A stretch of DNA of 64,000 bases from Bathymodiolus brooksi (lineage: Eukaryota > Mollusca > Bivalvia > Mytilida > Modiolidae): assembly GCA_963680875.1 (NCBI GenBank), contig OY804579.1, forward strand, positions 54,698,036-54,762,035. Reading direction: 5' to 3'. The stretch's first letter is position 1. Every line of letters begins with the position of its first letter. A program made the position numbers and the translations under genes. Positions 23,336 through 34,484 of the stretch are shown in pieces. The notes under the pieces were generated by a model. That model was not told the DNA's origin. It searched no databases and saw nothing but the letters and a program-made list of their open reading frames with translations.

Positions 23336-25400
23336 ATATTAATAATTAGATTATTAATATCTGTGAAAATAGTTCAGTAACAATCCAATCTGTTACTCCT
23401 ACAGAAATTTCAAAATTGGTGGCAACGTTAAAAAAGACAAAAGCTGAAGACATAGATAATTTGACTGCTGATCAACATCTGCAATATGGTGGATCAACCA
23501 TTTCTGACTATACCTTGCATCAACCATCAATAACATATTTTACACCAAGTATGTACCAGACTCAATAAAGAAAGGATTATTAACGGCGGTACCTAAAAAA
23601 GATAAAGACCTATCAAATCCATCAAATTATAGAGGCATAACTGTTATCTCAATTATATGTAAGCTACTAGAAATGTGCATCAGAGCAAGAATAGAAGGAA
23701 CTGTAGAAAAACAACAGAATAAGATACAAAAAGGATTCACCAAAGGCGCGTTCTCTATCAACATTGCTGTCCTCATAACAGAATCTATAAATGAGGCCAA
23801 AGACAACAATGAAACCCTAATTCTTATTACCTTGGATGCCGAAAAAACATTCGACGTTGTAGATCATACTCGTCTATTTTGGAAAATATACCATCAGGAT
23901 ATCACTGGATCAACCTGGCTATTGATAAAGGAATTATATAGGAAAACAACTACTCAAGTAAAATCTGGAGGAGAAATTTCAAAACCATATGTTAATCACC
24001 AGGGTGTTAAACAAGGCGGAATATTATCTGCCGGGTTCTACAAAGCCTACAACAATGACATCTTAAACACCTTAGAAAGAAGTGATATGGGATTTAAAAT
24101 AGGAACTAGTTATGTGGGTTGTTCAACTTGTGCAGACGACATAATGTTATGTGCTATATCTGAACAGGAAGCACAAACACAATTATATATTATAGAGCAA
24201 TGTACTTCAAATGACAGAGTGAAAATTAACAGTAAGAAAACAGAAATCATTCGCATAAATGACAACAAAGCTAAAAATAAACCACTAACACTCTTCAAGG
24301 AAACTATAAGCGAAAAAACATCCTTAAAGCACTTAGGTATAGAACGACAGAAGAACAACAGACCGAATATAGAAAAACGAATCTCTATAGCAATGGGCAC
24401 TATATGTATTCACTCATGGGAGCAGGTCTACATGGAATCAATGGAATAAATCCACTGATAGCTTGGAAATTATGGCGAACGTTCGTTGTACCAAGAATGC
24501 TTTATGGAATTGAAAACGCTGAAGATAACAACAACAGATATATACAAACTCGAGCAATTCCAGAAAAAGACCCCTAAACAGTTTTTAGGCTTGCCACAAC
24601 AAACAGCTGATCCAACAATCTACATATTGCTAGTAGCCGAGTGTATCGAGCAAATAATACATAAGGCAATTATTGGATTGTTTCTACGGATATTGAAAGA
24701 TCCAGATTCAGTCGAGTACCAATTGGCTTTACGACAATTAGTAATCAAAGACTGTGACTCTAATAACTGGTTTATAACAGTGAATGAAATTTTACTCTCA
24801 TATGAATTGCCATCTGTTCATACGATTTGATTAAATCTTAAGAAAAATTGGAAACCTATAACGCATACAAAAATTGACAACTTCTGGAAAAACAAGTGGC
24901 CAGAAGATGCAAAAACAAAGTCAACGTTATCTTAAGTTATATGGAAACAGATACATGGAAATATAAACAACCAAATTTATGTCAGAGACAACAAACGAGA
25001 CGTCAAAAAAGGAGTAATAAAATCACGAGTTTTGACAGGAATATACAAAACCCAACATATCATCAGCCGTTATTAAAAATCTACCACATCGTCGATATGT
25101 CGATTATGCCAAAAGGACACGGAGGACTATGTGCATTTTCTTCTTAAATGCGATACACTGTCGACAATAAGAAATAATCATCTGGTAAGATTAACTTTAT
25201 ATCTTGAGAAAATACAAGTAAACACAGATTACTTAGTTAATTCTGAGAATGACTTACTCCAACTGATAATTGACTGCAGTGCAAGTAATCTGATTGACTC
25301 TCAATACAGGAAAGATGTTGACACAATCTGCAGAGTATGATTTATGCTCTGCATGTGAAAAGAGCAGAACTACTCTTAGAGTAAAAATGTTGCTGTTGGT
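23336..25400 (+). pseudogene. Non-LTR retrotransposon (LINE), reverse transcriptase region, frameshifted
   Basis: Fragments in several frames follow the order of a LINE reverse transcriptase. 23400-23530: the region before the RT (SKLVATLKKTKAEDIDNLTA). 23620-24390: the RT core, with SNYRGITVISIICKLLE, motif A as LDAEKTFDVVDH, motif B as GVKQGGILSAGFY and motif C as CADDIML (usually YADD; both Asp kept). 24400-24830: the thumb and after, in other frames (WKLWRTFVVPRMLYGIE; LEQFQKKTPKQFLGLP). About 25097-25160: a terminal zinc-knuckle-like C-x2-C-x7-H-x4-C motif (CRLCQKD...HFLLKC). At least three frame changes and internal stops make it inactive. No endonuclease domain was seen, so it is 5'-truncated. 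Clade not assigned. Confidence 0.88.
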
Positions 25401-25705
25401 CATGTTTTTATATATAATGAAACCCTCATACCAGTGATAAGAGCGTTATTTTTAATCTTTGAGATACCTTATTATAATGATTTTTATCCTTTTAGTAAAT
25501 CTAGGATTTTTAAGATTAAATATTTTGAATCCATGCCAGTTCAATCGTGTACAGTGTAAATACATGTTATAGTTATTTTACCTTTTAAACCAAACCGTTT
25601 TAATTTTTAATTGTTTGGTTATAATTATTTTAACGCGTACGTCAGCTTATATTTGACGTTGACCCTTCATATAGGGTGAAGATTCAAGAACATAACAGTT
25701 ACAGC
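25401..25705. other. AT-rich, no feature
   Basis: Likely the 3' tail of the LINE and adjoining sequence. No poly-A or tandem tail was clearly visible. Confidence 0.4.
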
Positions 25706-26657
25706 CAGAGGCGGATTTAGAGGGGGCGTGCGGGGCGTGCGTCCCCCCCCCCCCCCTAACATTCGTAAAGCATATGTTATACAACTTTAATTAAGCAGTT
25801 CAACAAACAACTTTTTCATGAATGGTTAACACGTGACCTGTAGGGTCAAATGAATAGTAATGATATTAGGAGTAAATTTGGGATGTCATTCTAAAAAGCT
25901 CTACCCATTGATAAATGATTAGTATACTGTCCTTCCGGATGAAGCTTTTCGTTTCGCCGTTGGTTCATTCATTGAAAACGTACGATTCGTTCTTGTTTAT
26001 AGACAAACAAAGGCGAATATGTTAACATTAATGCTGCATGGAACGATTCTGATCATCTAATTTATCTATGTTAGCTATAATCAGGAATCAACAACAAGTT
26101 CATATATTGACAATTTCCGCTTTTGTTTGTCTATAAACAAGAACGGTCGAATCATACGTTTTCAATGAATGAATCAAATGACGAAAAGAAAAGCTCCATC
26201 CGAACGGGCAGTATTAACTAGAACCACCCGAAAGTACAGACCAATTAGTGAAATGAGGAATTCGTTAAAACTAAACCAATAGTTCTTTGAAGGGTTAAAA
26301 TATCGTGATCGACCAGTCACGAGTTGAACAATTCGCATCACGGTTGTTCAAAAAAAGTTTTAGCTTAGGTTCTTATAATCTGACAAAAACATACTGTTAA
26401 CAATTATCCGACAAAATAAAGACTCAAAGTCAAGTTTTTTTGTCTGATAAAAATGGAGTGGTTGGTTCAAAATTGTCGTTCAAATAAATGTCTGTAATTC
26501 CTCAAACCCCCAGAGCTTATGGGGGGCTTCGCCCCCCTGGGTCCCCTAACAGGGCTCTGTCCTGGACCCGTTGGGGATCTTAAGCGGTCCCCAGACCCCT
26601 CGCTTACTCACGCCCCCCCCCCCCCCCCCCTAACCACAAATCCTGGAACCGCCCCTG
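25706..26657. mobile_element. Non-autonomous hAT-like element with long internal inverted repeat
   Basis: Left end CAGAGGCGGATTTAGAGG, right end (complement) CAGGGGCGGTTCCAGG, each followed by a long run of C or G (25741-25756 and 26613-26632). Flanking ACAGC/ACAGT suggests an imperfect 5-bp duplication. Inside, 'cgttcttgtttatagacaaa' and its surroundings (about 25930-26015) pair with about 26115-26205 over some 80-90 nt. A GGGGGGCTTCGCCCCCC hairpin lies at 26520-26537. No transposase. Confidence 0.7.
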
Positions 26658-27289
26658 ACAGTGTCATTTAAATAACGTATTCGGATTTATTGTATATGAT
26701 TATCGAATTTAGTCAAAACAAAACATACTAGCTACAAAATTGCAAACTTTCCTATTTATTGTATTAAACATTTTCGTATTTTTGAGTTTTCACGCTATGG
26801 CGTGTCTATAATTCAGCTCACGTCTGCTGTTTTCTGCACACTCATTTAAAACACCACACTGAAAATGTAAATAGTTTTAAACATTTTTGTTTCATTATTA
26901 TTTAATTATTTGGCTGTAAATATTGTATCATAAATTTACTCTTGTCCACGCATGCAACAGTAAATAATCATCAAGTGCTGATGGCTTACCGAAAACTTAA
27001 AGAAGAAGAAGAATTGTTGGTTCAAGTACTATCCTCAAGAAAAGTTTATCTGTACCAAAGGGGTAATCAGAAGACGTGAATTACTTTGCAATATACCCGA
27101 ACATTAGCTTATGCAAGAATGTTACTGCAGTTGTATGTTAGTATCCAGTAGTGGCCGTAACAAAAGAGTAAATGAACTTGTACAAACAACGCAACGAGGG
27201 GTCTATGGACGCCCAATGCATCTGGTATATATATGAGAATCGACGCTTCTTTACGAACGCGCATTTAGGAGATGCGAGATGGTAATAAA
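26658..27289. other. No gene recognised
   Basis: AT-rich. A minus-strand 154-codon open frame (27138-27602) runs from here into the next repeat; it is not supported as a gene because it follows the dispersed repeat. Confidence 0.4.
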
Positions 27290-27500
27290 TTTGTAGAAAC
27301 AAATAATATACTAGAATGGTAATCAGAAGCCACAAACCGATGGTACAATGGCTAAAAGAAAATAGGGGGTAAATAGACACATGGCGAGCATCACGAAACC
27401 CGTTACGAACAGTGCCCACAAGTGGATTCAGCGGTTTGGAAGGATAAGCAGCCATTGCTCCACTAGCTGGACCCGTCGTGTTACTGTTGAAATACACGAG
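27290..27500 (-). repeat. Dispersed GTGGAGCA-CTGCTTATCC repeat, copy 1
   Basis: On the minus strand it has 'ctagtggagcaatggctgct' followed by TATCC and, downstream, 'agccattgtaccatcggttt'. It is related to copies at 27670-27830 (-) and 30963-31140 (+). Confidence 0.6.
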
Positions 27501-27669
27501 TGTCATCTGGTATGGAAATCTTGTATTCACCCGTAAATACAAGCCAAATATCTTGTATACATTGAAATGAGTCGTGTACGTCGCGAACACCATGGAACAC
27601 ATTCTAAAAACGTGTAGATATGTATTTTCAAGAACAAAATGAACAACACGAACAAAATTAAAAATGAGG

Positions 27670-27830
27670 TCGAGGTCAAGTTTTCTTCAAGGATAAGCAG
27701 TCCCTGTTCCACTGGTGGCAGCCGCCGTGTCACCCTGGTTAACAATCTGGTGGAAGAGTCATGAAAGAGGACAGAAGGGCGAGGTTGTGACGACGACAAG
27801 CGGAATGTATCCATGGTTATCACTGATGTT
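27670..27830 (-). repeat. Dispersed GTGGAGCA-CTGCTTATCC repeat, copy 2
   Basis: Minus strand: 'cgtcaccctggtta' region (as complement), then 'ccagtggaacagggactgct' and TATCC. Same block as 27290-27500 in the same orientation, about 250 bp away, so it may be a local duplication. Confidence 0.6.
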
Positions 27831-27965
27831 GATATACCATTACGATTAATCAGGCCACGGTGACGACCGTTACACTTTTTGAAGTCCTGGCTCCATCCTT
27901 ACTACTGGGAACCTCTGGTTCAGTGGCTTACCTAATAGCATCGACCCTCAATTAATGAAATTCTG

Positions 27966-28228
27966 ATGTGAACACAAGGGTTATGGTGTTTAAAGCCATT
28001 TTAAAAATATTTCAGCTATATCGTGGCGGCAAGTGCTATTGGTGGAGAACACCGGAATAAACCACCTACCTGACGCAAGTCACTGACAAATTTTATCACA
28101 AAATGTTCTATCGAGTACACCTCGCCTGGGCAGGATTCGAACTCACAACGTTAGTGGTGATATGCATTGATTGCAAAGGAAGTTGTAAATCCAACTACTA
28201 TACGATCACGACCACGACGGCTCCTCTA
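27966..28228 (-). mobile_element. SINE, near full length
   Basis: Minus strand: head with 'cgtcgtggtcgtgatcgtat' and 'agtagttggatttacaact', a B-box-like 'gagttcgaatcctg', 'aggcgaggtgtactcgatag', 'cgtcaggtaggtggtttatt', and tail 'agctgaaatatttttaaaat'. It is the best-preserved head in the window together with 30141-30352. Confidence 0.75.
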
Positions 28229-29413
28229 TTTTGTTGCAAAGTTTCGTTCTCATAACTTCTCAACCGGCCTCCACTGTCAGTTCTAGTTGTGGATCAATGT
28301 GTGAAGCAGAATGCCTGGCTGTATATAGGTGCGATCAGAATAGTAGCCAATTTGTGAATTACCCCGTGAACGAACGTCATCTATATAACAGAATGTGACA
28401 TTAAAAGACTGGACTAGCCTCTTTCCGTTTATTTTGAGGAACACCTGCATGGGGTCTGCTTGATACAAAAATATAAGAACAAGTAGGGATATATGGTGCA
28501 GAGGAATGACGACTGTCTGTTGGAAAACATGGTTCACCGAACATAACATCGGCCTATATGTTGTCGATCAAAAACTCAAACATTTTGATGATACCAGTTT
28601 CACAGAACTTTTTGTTGAAATTGATGAAATAAATAAATAAATAAATAAATGGTTAACTATTTATGGTATAATACAAAGAATATCATAAAGGCGTTTTAAT
28701 GTTTAATATTTATGTAATCTTTTACTACTTGTTCAAATTAGAGATCGTCTGAAAATGGAAATTTATTTGTTCCAAGACTGAATTAAAGTTTTATGAAAAA
28801 ACACACGTTTCATTACACAGGTACTATACTATGGAACGATTTGCCCACACAGATTTGTTTCACTATACATGGAATATGTATTATGATGAAAAAAGAAAAT
28901 GTTAAATTATATATACATTGAAGTAAAAAAAAAAAGCAGGAAGATATATATGGGGTGTAAAACCACTAATTCACCAATCAGAGCTTAGAACATAAGTCCC
29001 TTTTCAAGAAAAAAGTTCCTTTCACCTTGTAGCATTGTGAAAACTACTGAATGGAATGAACTAATTAAAATTGATAATTGAAGTTAAATATATAGGGATT
29101 ATTTTGAGCCCAAATTTGATGAACTTAGTTGTATTTTAATACCTTTATGAATGATTTTATTCATGACCTATAAATACTGAATTTCTTGGGGATGACCGAG
29201 CTATTTTTAGAGTAGGTGTTTTCCGTAGCACGGCATTACACTGCAAGATTTTAAATATGCCCTGATATTTTGACAGAACGTAGAGGAATCATGTACGTTT
29301 CAGAAAATATATGGTCTTGGAAAGGTTAAACTTAAGATAACATGGCCAGGTAGGCTCGAAAAAAACACAAATTTAGTAGAAAACCTCAAAGAAATTAATT
29401 CGTGGTTTCACAC
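28229..29413. other. No supported gene
   Basis: Contains an (AAAT)n microsatellite near 28630-28650 and an 88-codon minus-strand open frame (28283-28549) without domain or splice support. AT-rich elsewhere. Confidence 0.4.
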
Positions 29414-29421
29414 CTTATGAT

Positions 29422-29525
29422 CACAGGGGCTAGGTGCGTCGGAAAAAAATAAAATAAAAAATACTATATAGTATTATATAGTATTTTTTTTCATTTTTTT
29501 TTTTCGGACGCACCTAGCCCCTGTG
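29422..29525. mobile_element. 104-bp foldback MITE with perfect 8-bp target duplication
   Basis: The ends CACAGGGGCTAGGTGCGTC and complement are identical over about 19 nt, followed by A/T-rich arms that also pair, so nearly the whole element folds into one hairpin. CTTATGAT is present immediately before (29414-29421) and after (29526-29533). An 8-bp duplication and a CAGGGG-type end are typical of hAT elements. The exact duplication indicates a fairly young insertion. Confidence 0.92.
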
Positions 29526-29654
29526 CTTATGATATGGTGTATGTTTTAATTATTTTTGTGAATTGTTTTATAATTAGTTTATATTTATTATCAATCACAC
29601 TTTTATTACTGTTTGTTTATCTATTTCATGGCGGGGACCATCGTGGCCGTGATC

Positions 29655-29975
29655 CAGTGCAGGATTTCCCTATAGGCTCGATAGGCCTATGCCTAGGGCC
29701 TCCGGTCAAGGTGTTTTACTATTTTAACACTGTTATTCGACTTTCACACTTATGCTGTCACAACGTACTGTACGTTCTAAACAACCCTTCAAATAATTTT
29801 ACTTACACAGTTGCACTCCATTTCACAATATTGCGGAATTTTAAACACCCATCATCGCCTTTATTGAAATTGACTAAACACACTTCCATCTTCCTCAAGT
29901 CGTGAAGGTGGAGAATTTGGAGGGACCTCACAAGTACAATAGCCTAGGGCCTCTCTTTATCTAATTCCGGCACTG
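29655..29975. mobile_element. 321-bp hAT-like MITE inserted into a SINE
   Basis: Ends CAGTGCAGGATTTCC and (complement) CAGTGCCGGAATTAG, with subterminal 'gcctagggcct' on both sides. Flanks CCGTGATC (29647-29654) and CCATGATC (29976-29983) are an 8-bp duplication with one mismatch. The flanks belong to a plus-strand SINE head (about 29628 onward, continuing at 29976 with 'gtatggtagttgaattt'), so the insertion split the SINE. A 123-codon open frame across it is fortuitous. Confidence 0.82.
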
Positions 29976-30352
29976 CCATGATCGTATGGTAGTTGAATTT
30001 ACCACTATCTGTGCAATCAGTGCCTACCACCACAAAAGTCTTTAAAACCTAGATCTGATATTGTAACAATTCATTCTTGTCTCAGGGTAATCTCCTGACT
30101 GCAATACTAGAAATGCATTTCTATAGATATTACTATGACTTCATTTTATGGTAGCTGAATTTACAACTACCTCTGCAATCAGTGCCTACCACAACTAAAG
30201 TTGTAAGTTCGAATCCCGTTCACGGCGAGGTGTACTCGATACAACATTATGTGATAAAGTTTGTCAGTTACTTGCGACAGGTTGGTGGTTTTCTCCTCCA
30301 ATAAAACTGACCGCCACATTATAACTGAAATATTGTTGAAAGTTTCTTTAAA
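29976..30352 (+). mobile_element. SINE head remnant followed by a near-complete SINE
   Basis: 29976-30045 continues the interrupted SINE head ('tggtagttgaatttaccact', 'gcaatcagtgcctaccac'). At about 30141 a second head restarts, passes through 'gtaagttcgaatcccgttca' (B-box-like), 'gaggtgtactcgatacaaca', 'cgacaggttggtggttttct' and ends with 'actgaaatattgttgaaag' at about 30340. Plus orientation. Confidence 0.75.
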
Positions 30353-30962
30353 TACCCTCAAAATATACCGGAATAATCAGTCATGTCAAATTAAAAAAAA
30401 GAATAGATCTCCTTCAAAATTTGACATCTAGACTTCAAACATTAATTAGAGGTAATGTTGTACTGCATCATTTCACTCCTATTGAACTCTTCCTTAGGAC
30501 AGAATACAAATAAGTGTCTGATGTATAAAGAGTGATATGCTCCATGCACATCAAAACACATCGAGTAAATGCCCCAAATGATCAACAGTTTGTTAGATGT
30601 GGTCGGTTGTAAGTCAATATTTTCCAACCCTATTCATTATATTCTCTATTTTCTAAGCTTCCATCAATAAACTCATCCAAGTGTTACATTTTTATCTATA
30701 TTATTTATTGTAAAGTTGTTCTGGTTGTGATTATAGTTGAAGTACCCTACTGCTCACTTGATGTTAAAAGAACAATTGGTCAATGTAGTTCTTTCATGCT
30801 ATCTTGAAGCCCCATGCTATTTTCAGGCATCTGCATCTCAAGGTGTTAAATATCACTCTGTGAAAACTATCATTTGTAATTTTCTGGTTTTGTATCTCTA
30901 AGCTATTAAAGCAAAGAAGATGCATCTTATCACAGGAATATAATTACATCTCCTTATCACCA
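30353..30962. other. AT-rich, no gene; possible SINE scrap
   Basis: 'actgctcacttgatgttaaa' near 30749 is shared with 40959-40978 and looks like a worn SINE tail. No coding support. Confidence 0.45.
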
Positions 30963-31140
30963 GGTTTGTAACCATAGTAATGGGACAGTACCTCTAGTGG
31001 AGCAGAAACTGCTTATCCCCCCCCCCCCCCAAGTTTTTGGTGGTGTTCATGTTGCTCAATCTTTGGCTTTCTGTGTGGTGTCTTGTAGATCATTGTCTGT
31101 CCTTTTTCTTTAACAATGAATAGAAACTACAAAATTTTAA
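30963..31140 (+). repeat. Dispersed GTGGAGCA-CTGCTTATCC repeat, copy 3
   Basis: 'ctctagtggagcagaaactg' then CTTATCC and a run of about 14 C, followed by 'gttgctcaatctttggcttt' and 'tgtctgtcctttttctttaa'. It is the clearest copy of the block seen on the minus strand at 27.3 and 27.7 kb. Confidence 0.65.
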
Positions 31141-31730
31141 GATTGTAAACTAGAAATATAATCCGTATTTTGATTTCAGTTTGCTTAGACAATGTTTCAA
31201 AAGAAGCTGCAACCATAATATACATGAACATTTAATGATTCTGCTACTTAAATGTCCATGGTTATATTGTCATTCATTTTTGTGATATTGCATCTGGTCT
31301 TTTTGAGTGGAAGAGAATATGTGCATTTTTGTTAATTGTTTGTTTATTCTGTATTGCCATTGGAGATCAAGCTGTTAAGAGGGTGAGGGTTGGGATCCCA
31401 TTATTTGGTTTAACAGGGTGACATTTTTGTTTCTATCCCTCAATTTCAAACCCCATATGTTGTGGTTTTTATCAATGTTCTGAATGGATTGAGTTGAGAG
31501 GTGGTTGTTTGTTTTGTTGATATTGATGTAACTGTTGACTACAACTGAAATCAACAGTGAAGTTGAATGTTCTTAAGGAAATACCTAAATCAAGGCATTA
31601 TGAAAAGGCATTATTATTCAATACACTAAGTAAATAAAGATTGTTTTTCTATAAAAAATCATTTTATTCATAGTACTGATAGAAACAACATATATCAAAC
31701 AACAAGATTCTAACATAATTATTATCTTAT
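31141..31730. other. AT-rich with fragment of the 35-kb inverted-repeat element
   Basis: 31484-31560 ('gaggtggttgtttgttttgt', 'tgatattgatgtaactgttg') matches 35451-35500. No gene seen. Confidence 0.5.
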
Positions 31731-31732
31731 TA

Positions 31733-32194
31733 CCGTATTTAGGGTTGCATAATGTGCACACCCCCTCTTGGCCTTGAAAATCTCCAGAAAAAAATAGGTG
31801 TCTATAATGCGCATGGACTTTTGAAAAAAATCGTTGTCGGAAATGTAAGAATTAAATATCAGTCGTATATATTTTTCAGTCCTTTGAGCATGTTTCATTT
31901 GCTGGGAGAATTTTAGAACCATTTATCTCTTTTCATCTTCAATAAAGTTGCAAAATATTAAATGTATTGGGTTTTATTGGCGTTTTCATATGATATTTTG
32001 TGGAATAGTGTCCAAACAATTTAAGAAATATTTAACATTGCATGTTGACAATAGTAAACAAAAAAACATGGTGGACAGGTGATTTCCCGGTCTGGGAAAG
32101 AGTGAAACACATTGTTCCTGTTTATAATGCGCACACCTCCTACCAAATAAAGAATCTGGGCAAAATACTGCACATTATACAACCCTAAATACGG
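31733..32194. mobile_element. 462-bp MITE with TA duplication and long inverted ends
   Basis: The left end CCGTATTTAGGGTTGCATAA and right end (complement) CCGTATTTAGGGTTGTATAA agree at all but one position over about 26 nt. TA flanks both sides (31731-31732 and 32195-32196). The inner parts carry partial repeats of 'ataatgcgca' and 'ataatgtgca'. A TA duplication suggests a Tc1/mariner-type source; no transposase is present. Confidence 0.88.
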
Positions 32195-32807
32195 TAACAG
32201 TACATTCAAATCATGAGTAATGAATTCAAAGAGAATATAATCCCTCCATTTTCTCTTAATATGCGACTTGTAATTTTTCCACATAACATATCATGTAAAT
32301 TTATATAAAATAATAATGATATTCAATGGAACATAACTGTGAAAATGTTTTTGATGAGGTTAATTTTATTTACAAAAATATCAAATAAGATCAAGTGACA
32401 ATTCTTTCCTCTTTAACCAATTAAAGAAAAAAGTTTTTTTTATCAGGTCCATTGATAAATATTATTAAGTGTATTGACATTTTTTTGTTTTTGTTTATGT
32501 GGTTTAAAACTGGGCGATAATCAATTTCTCACATGTCTATGAACAGAATATCAACATTTGCAAAAGACACCTGTAAAGTACAAAACAAAGAAACTACATT
32601 TTGAAAATAAAAAACAGAAACTTACATAAATTCATTCTGCATCTCTCCCTCATTACATCTCTCCACATTTTCAGTCCTAAATACTGATTGCATATGTAGA
32701 TGAAAATCATACTACTATAGAATCATGACACTCAGTTGGCTTATTTCAATGATAAAGACATTAAAATTTGATGTTGTCATATTTATATGTAATCTTTATA
32801 GGGGAAG
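32195..32807. other. AT-rich, no gene
   Basis: No exon, RNA gene or shared repeat was recognised. Confidence 0.45.
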
Positions 32808-33050
32808 GGTAGTGGGTGTTTAACACCATTTTCAATAATAGTTCAGTTATATCATGGTGGTCAAGCTTTATTGGTTGAAGCTAGAATACCAACAGAAAAC
32901 TACAGATCAGTTCATGGTCAAAGTTTTCCTCTCCACATATGATAATATCAAGAATAGAAGTGAACTCTTAATTTAAGTAGTGACAAGCACTGATTACATA
33001 GGTAGATGATAATCCAACTACCACACAATCACGGCAACGACAGTCCCTCA
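32808..33050 (-). mobile_element. SINE, diverged
   Basis: Plus-strand signature 'gggtgtttaacaccatttt', 'caataatagttcagttatat', 'catggtggtcaagctttatt' and far end 'gataatccaactaccacac', 'acggcaacgacagtccctc'. The middle is strongly diverged. Confidence 0.65.
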
Positions 33051-33119
33051 TAAACTTATATTATTCCATTTTAATTCAAGTTGGGACATCGATTGCAATT
33101 TCAAATGACACTACAATCA

Positions 33120-33300
33120 ACATGTATAAGTTCACACACAGAAGATTCTGTGTTTCTGTTTTATATATTCATACACAAAAAATTGAAACAGTGTACAAGT
33201 TCATACAACAAATAATTGAAACAATGTATAAGTTCAAACACAGAGGATTCCATGTTTCTGTTTTATATATTCATACACAAATAATTGACCCAACAATTTC
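33120..33300 (+). repeat. 102-bp tandem duplication
   Basis: 'atgtataagttcacacacag' at 33122 and 'atgtataagttcaaacacag' at 33224 begin two copies that both continue through 'tttctgttttatatattcat' and 'acacaa'. A short inner repeat of 'aattgaaacaatgta' is also present. Confidence 0.85.
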
Positions 33301-33890
33301 TGTCAATTAGATGTGCAAAAAAATTATGAATAATTACACATGGATAAACTCTGAGAAAATACCATCTATTTCTATAATACACCATCATCTATGGTATTTT
33401 AACAGTTTATAATGTATGAATTCATCAAATGATATAAAAGATATATGTACATGTATATATACAAGATACTGTGATAAAGATATATGAATTTTTTTTTTGA
33501 GAATTTGCTTGGCTTTTAATTGTTGAAATCATTTGAATAACAGAAACAATTTTTTTTTTTTTTATACAGAAGTTGTTTTTAGTTAATACCATAACTGTAT
33601 ATTCCCTATAACAATCAAATAATATATGCACCATGGTGTACACACAAACACCTATTCAAAACCAAACTTCTAATTAAAAAAAAAAAAAATAATGGTAGGA
33701 ATTGGTTAACTATTTTCAGTAAAAAGTATGATTCCAATTGCAGTTTTAACTCCAAACAATATCTTGCCATATAAGTATAAAACCATATTATGATCTAATG
33801 CAGTAACTACCTGTTACTGACTACAAAACTGTCAACATAAAGGATAGGTCTGTTGATTTTGAACTCCTCTTTAAATACTTTATGGTAGTT
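33301..33890. other. AT-rich; probable 3' UTR side of the RNA-binding gene
   Basis: No coding exon. If the terminal exon at 33891-33904 is right, the 3' UTR of the minus-strand gene extends into this stretch; the polyadenylation site was not resolved. Confidence 0.35.
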
Positions 33891-33904
33891 TTAGAACGAG
33901 AATC
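33891..33904 (-). CDS. Candidate terminal coding exon of the RNA-binding gene
   Basis: Acceptor ATTTTTACAG followed by GATTCTCGTTCTAA. In the incoming phase (one G carried over) it gives G-F-S-F-stop, a C-terminus ...RQNKSGFSF. Read from its own first base, it would instead give 27 residues and a stop, so the exon itself is plausible, but its frame and its link to 35597-35767 depend on phase alone. It is the weakest exon of the set. Confidence 0.35.
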
Positions 33905-34039
33905 CTGTAAAAATATAAAGTTTTATATTATTTGAGTTATTTCACATGTATATAAAGATAAAACAAACAAATAGAGTACACTTCTATATTCTTATGCCAA
34001 CAGACTCATATGTGCATAATGTTGTTTAGCTCATGTCAT

Positions 34040-34385
34040 CCATTGAGTGAGTGAGTGATTGCTGCTTAACGCTAACTGAGGAATTTTTTCCAGCTATTTC
34101 ATGGCAAGAGCAAATTATATTTGATGTGATGATGATGATGTCCGCTTTGTACTAGACCAACACACTTAGTTGGATTTTTATGTTGGAGACATGCTGCTCC
34201 ACTCTGACACATTACCCAGATTCTGAGCCAACCAGTCTTTGCTCTTACTCCTTAATGCTGCATGCTTAGTGGAGAAGCAACAAATACCAATTCTATAGTC
34301 ATAGGTTTGACCCAACCAAGGCTAGAACCCATGATCAACAGCACTTTAGTGGAGTATGCTAACAATTATACCACCAATTCGGTTC
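34040..34385 (+). mobile_element. Second SINE-like family, copy 1
   Basis: Contains 'ttccagctatttcatggcaa', 'gctttgtactagaccaacac', 'tgctccactctgacacatta' and 'aggctagaacccatgatcaa'. The same order is found at 49035-49270 ('gctttgtactagaccaacac', 'ttgcttccactctgaattat'). Distinct from the main SINE. Confidence 0.65.
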
Positions 34386-34484
34386 TTATGTCATCCAAAG
34401 CTATTTAATTGTGATTTTATCCATCAGATGTGAAGGATGACAAAAATCGTTTTCACCCATTTTTATGCTGCCATTTGCATACCA

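Noticed and set aside
27138..27823. Overlapping minus-strand open frames of 154 and 98 codons
   Set aside because: They cover two copies of a dispersed repeat also present at 30.96 kb. The similarity is at DNA level and the frames differ.
29534..29905. 123-codon hydrophobic plus-strand open frame
   Set aside because: It crosses the border of a 321-bp MITE inserted in a SINE, so it is not a conserved unit.
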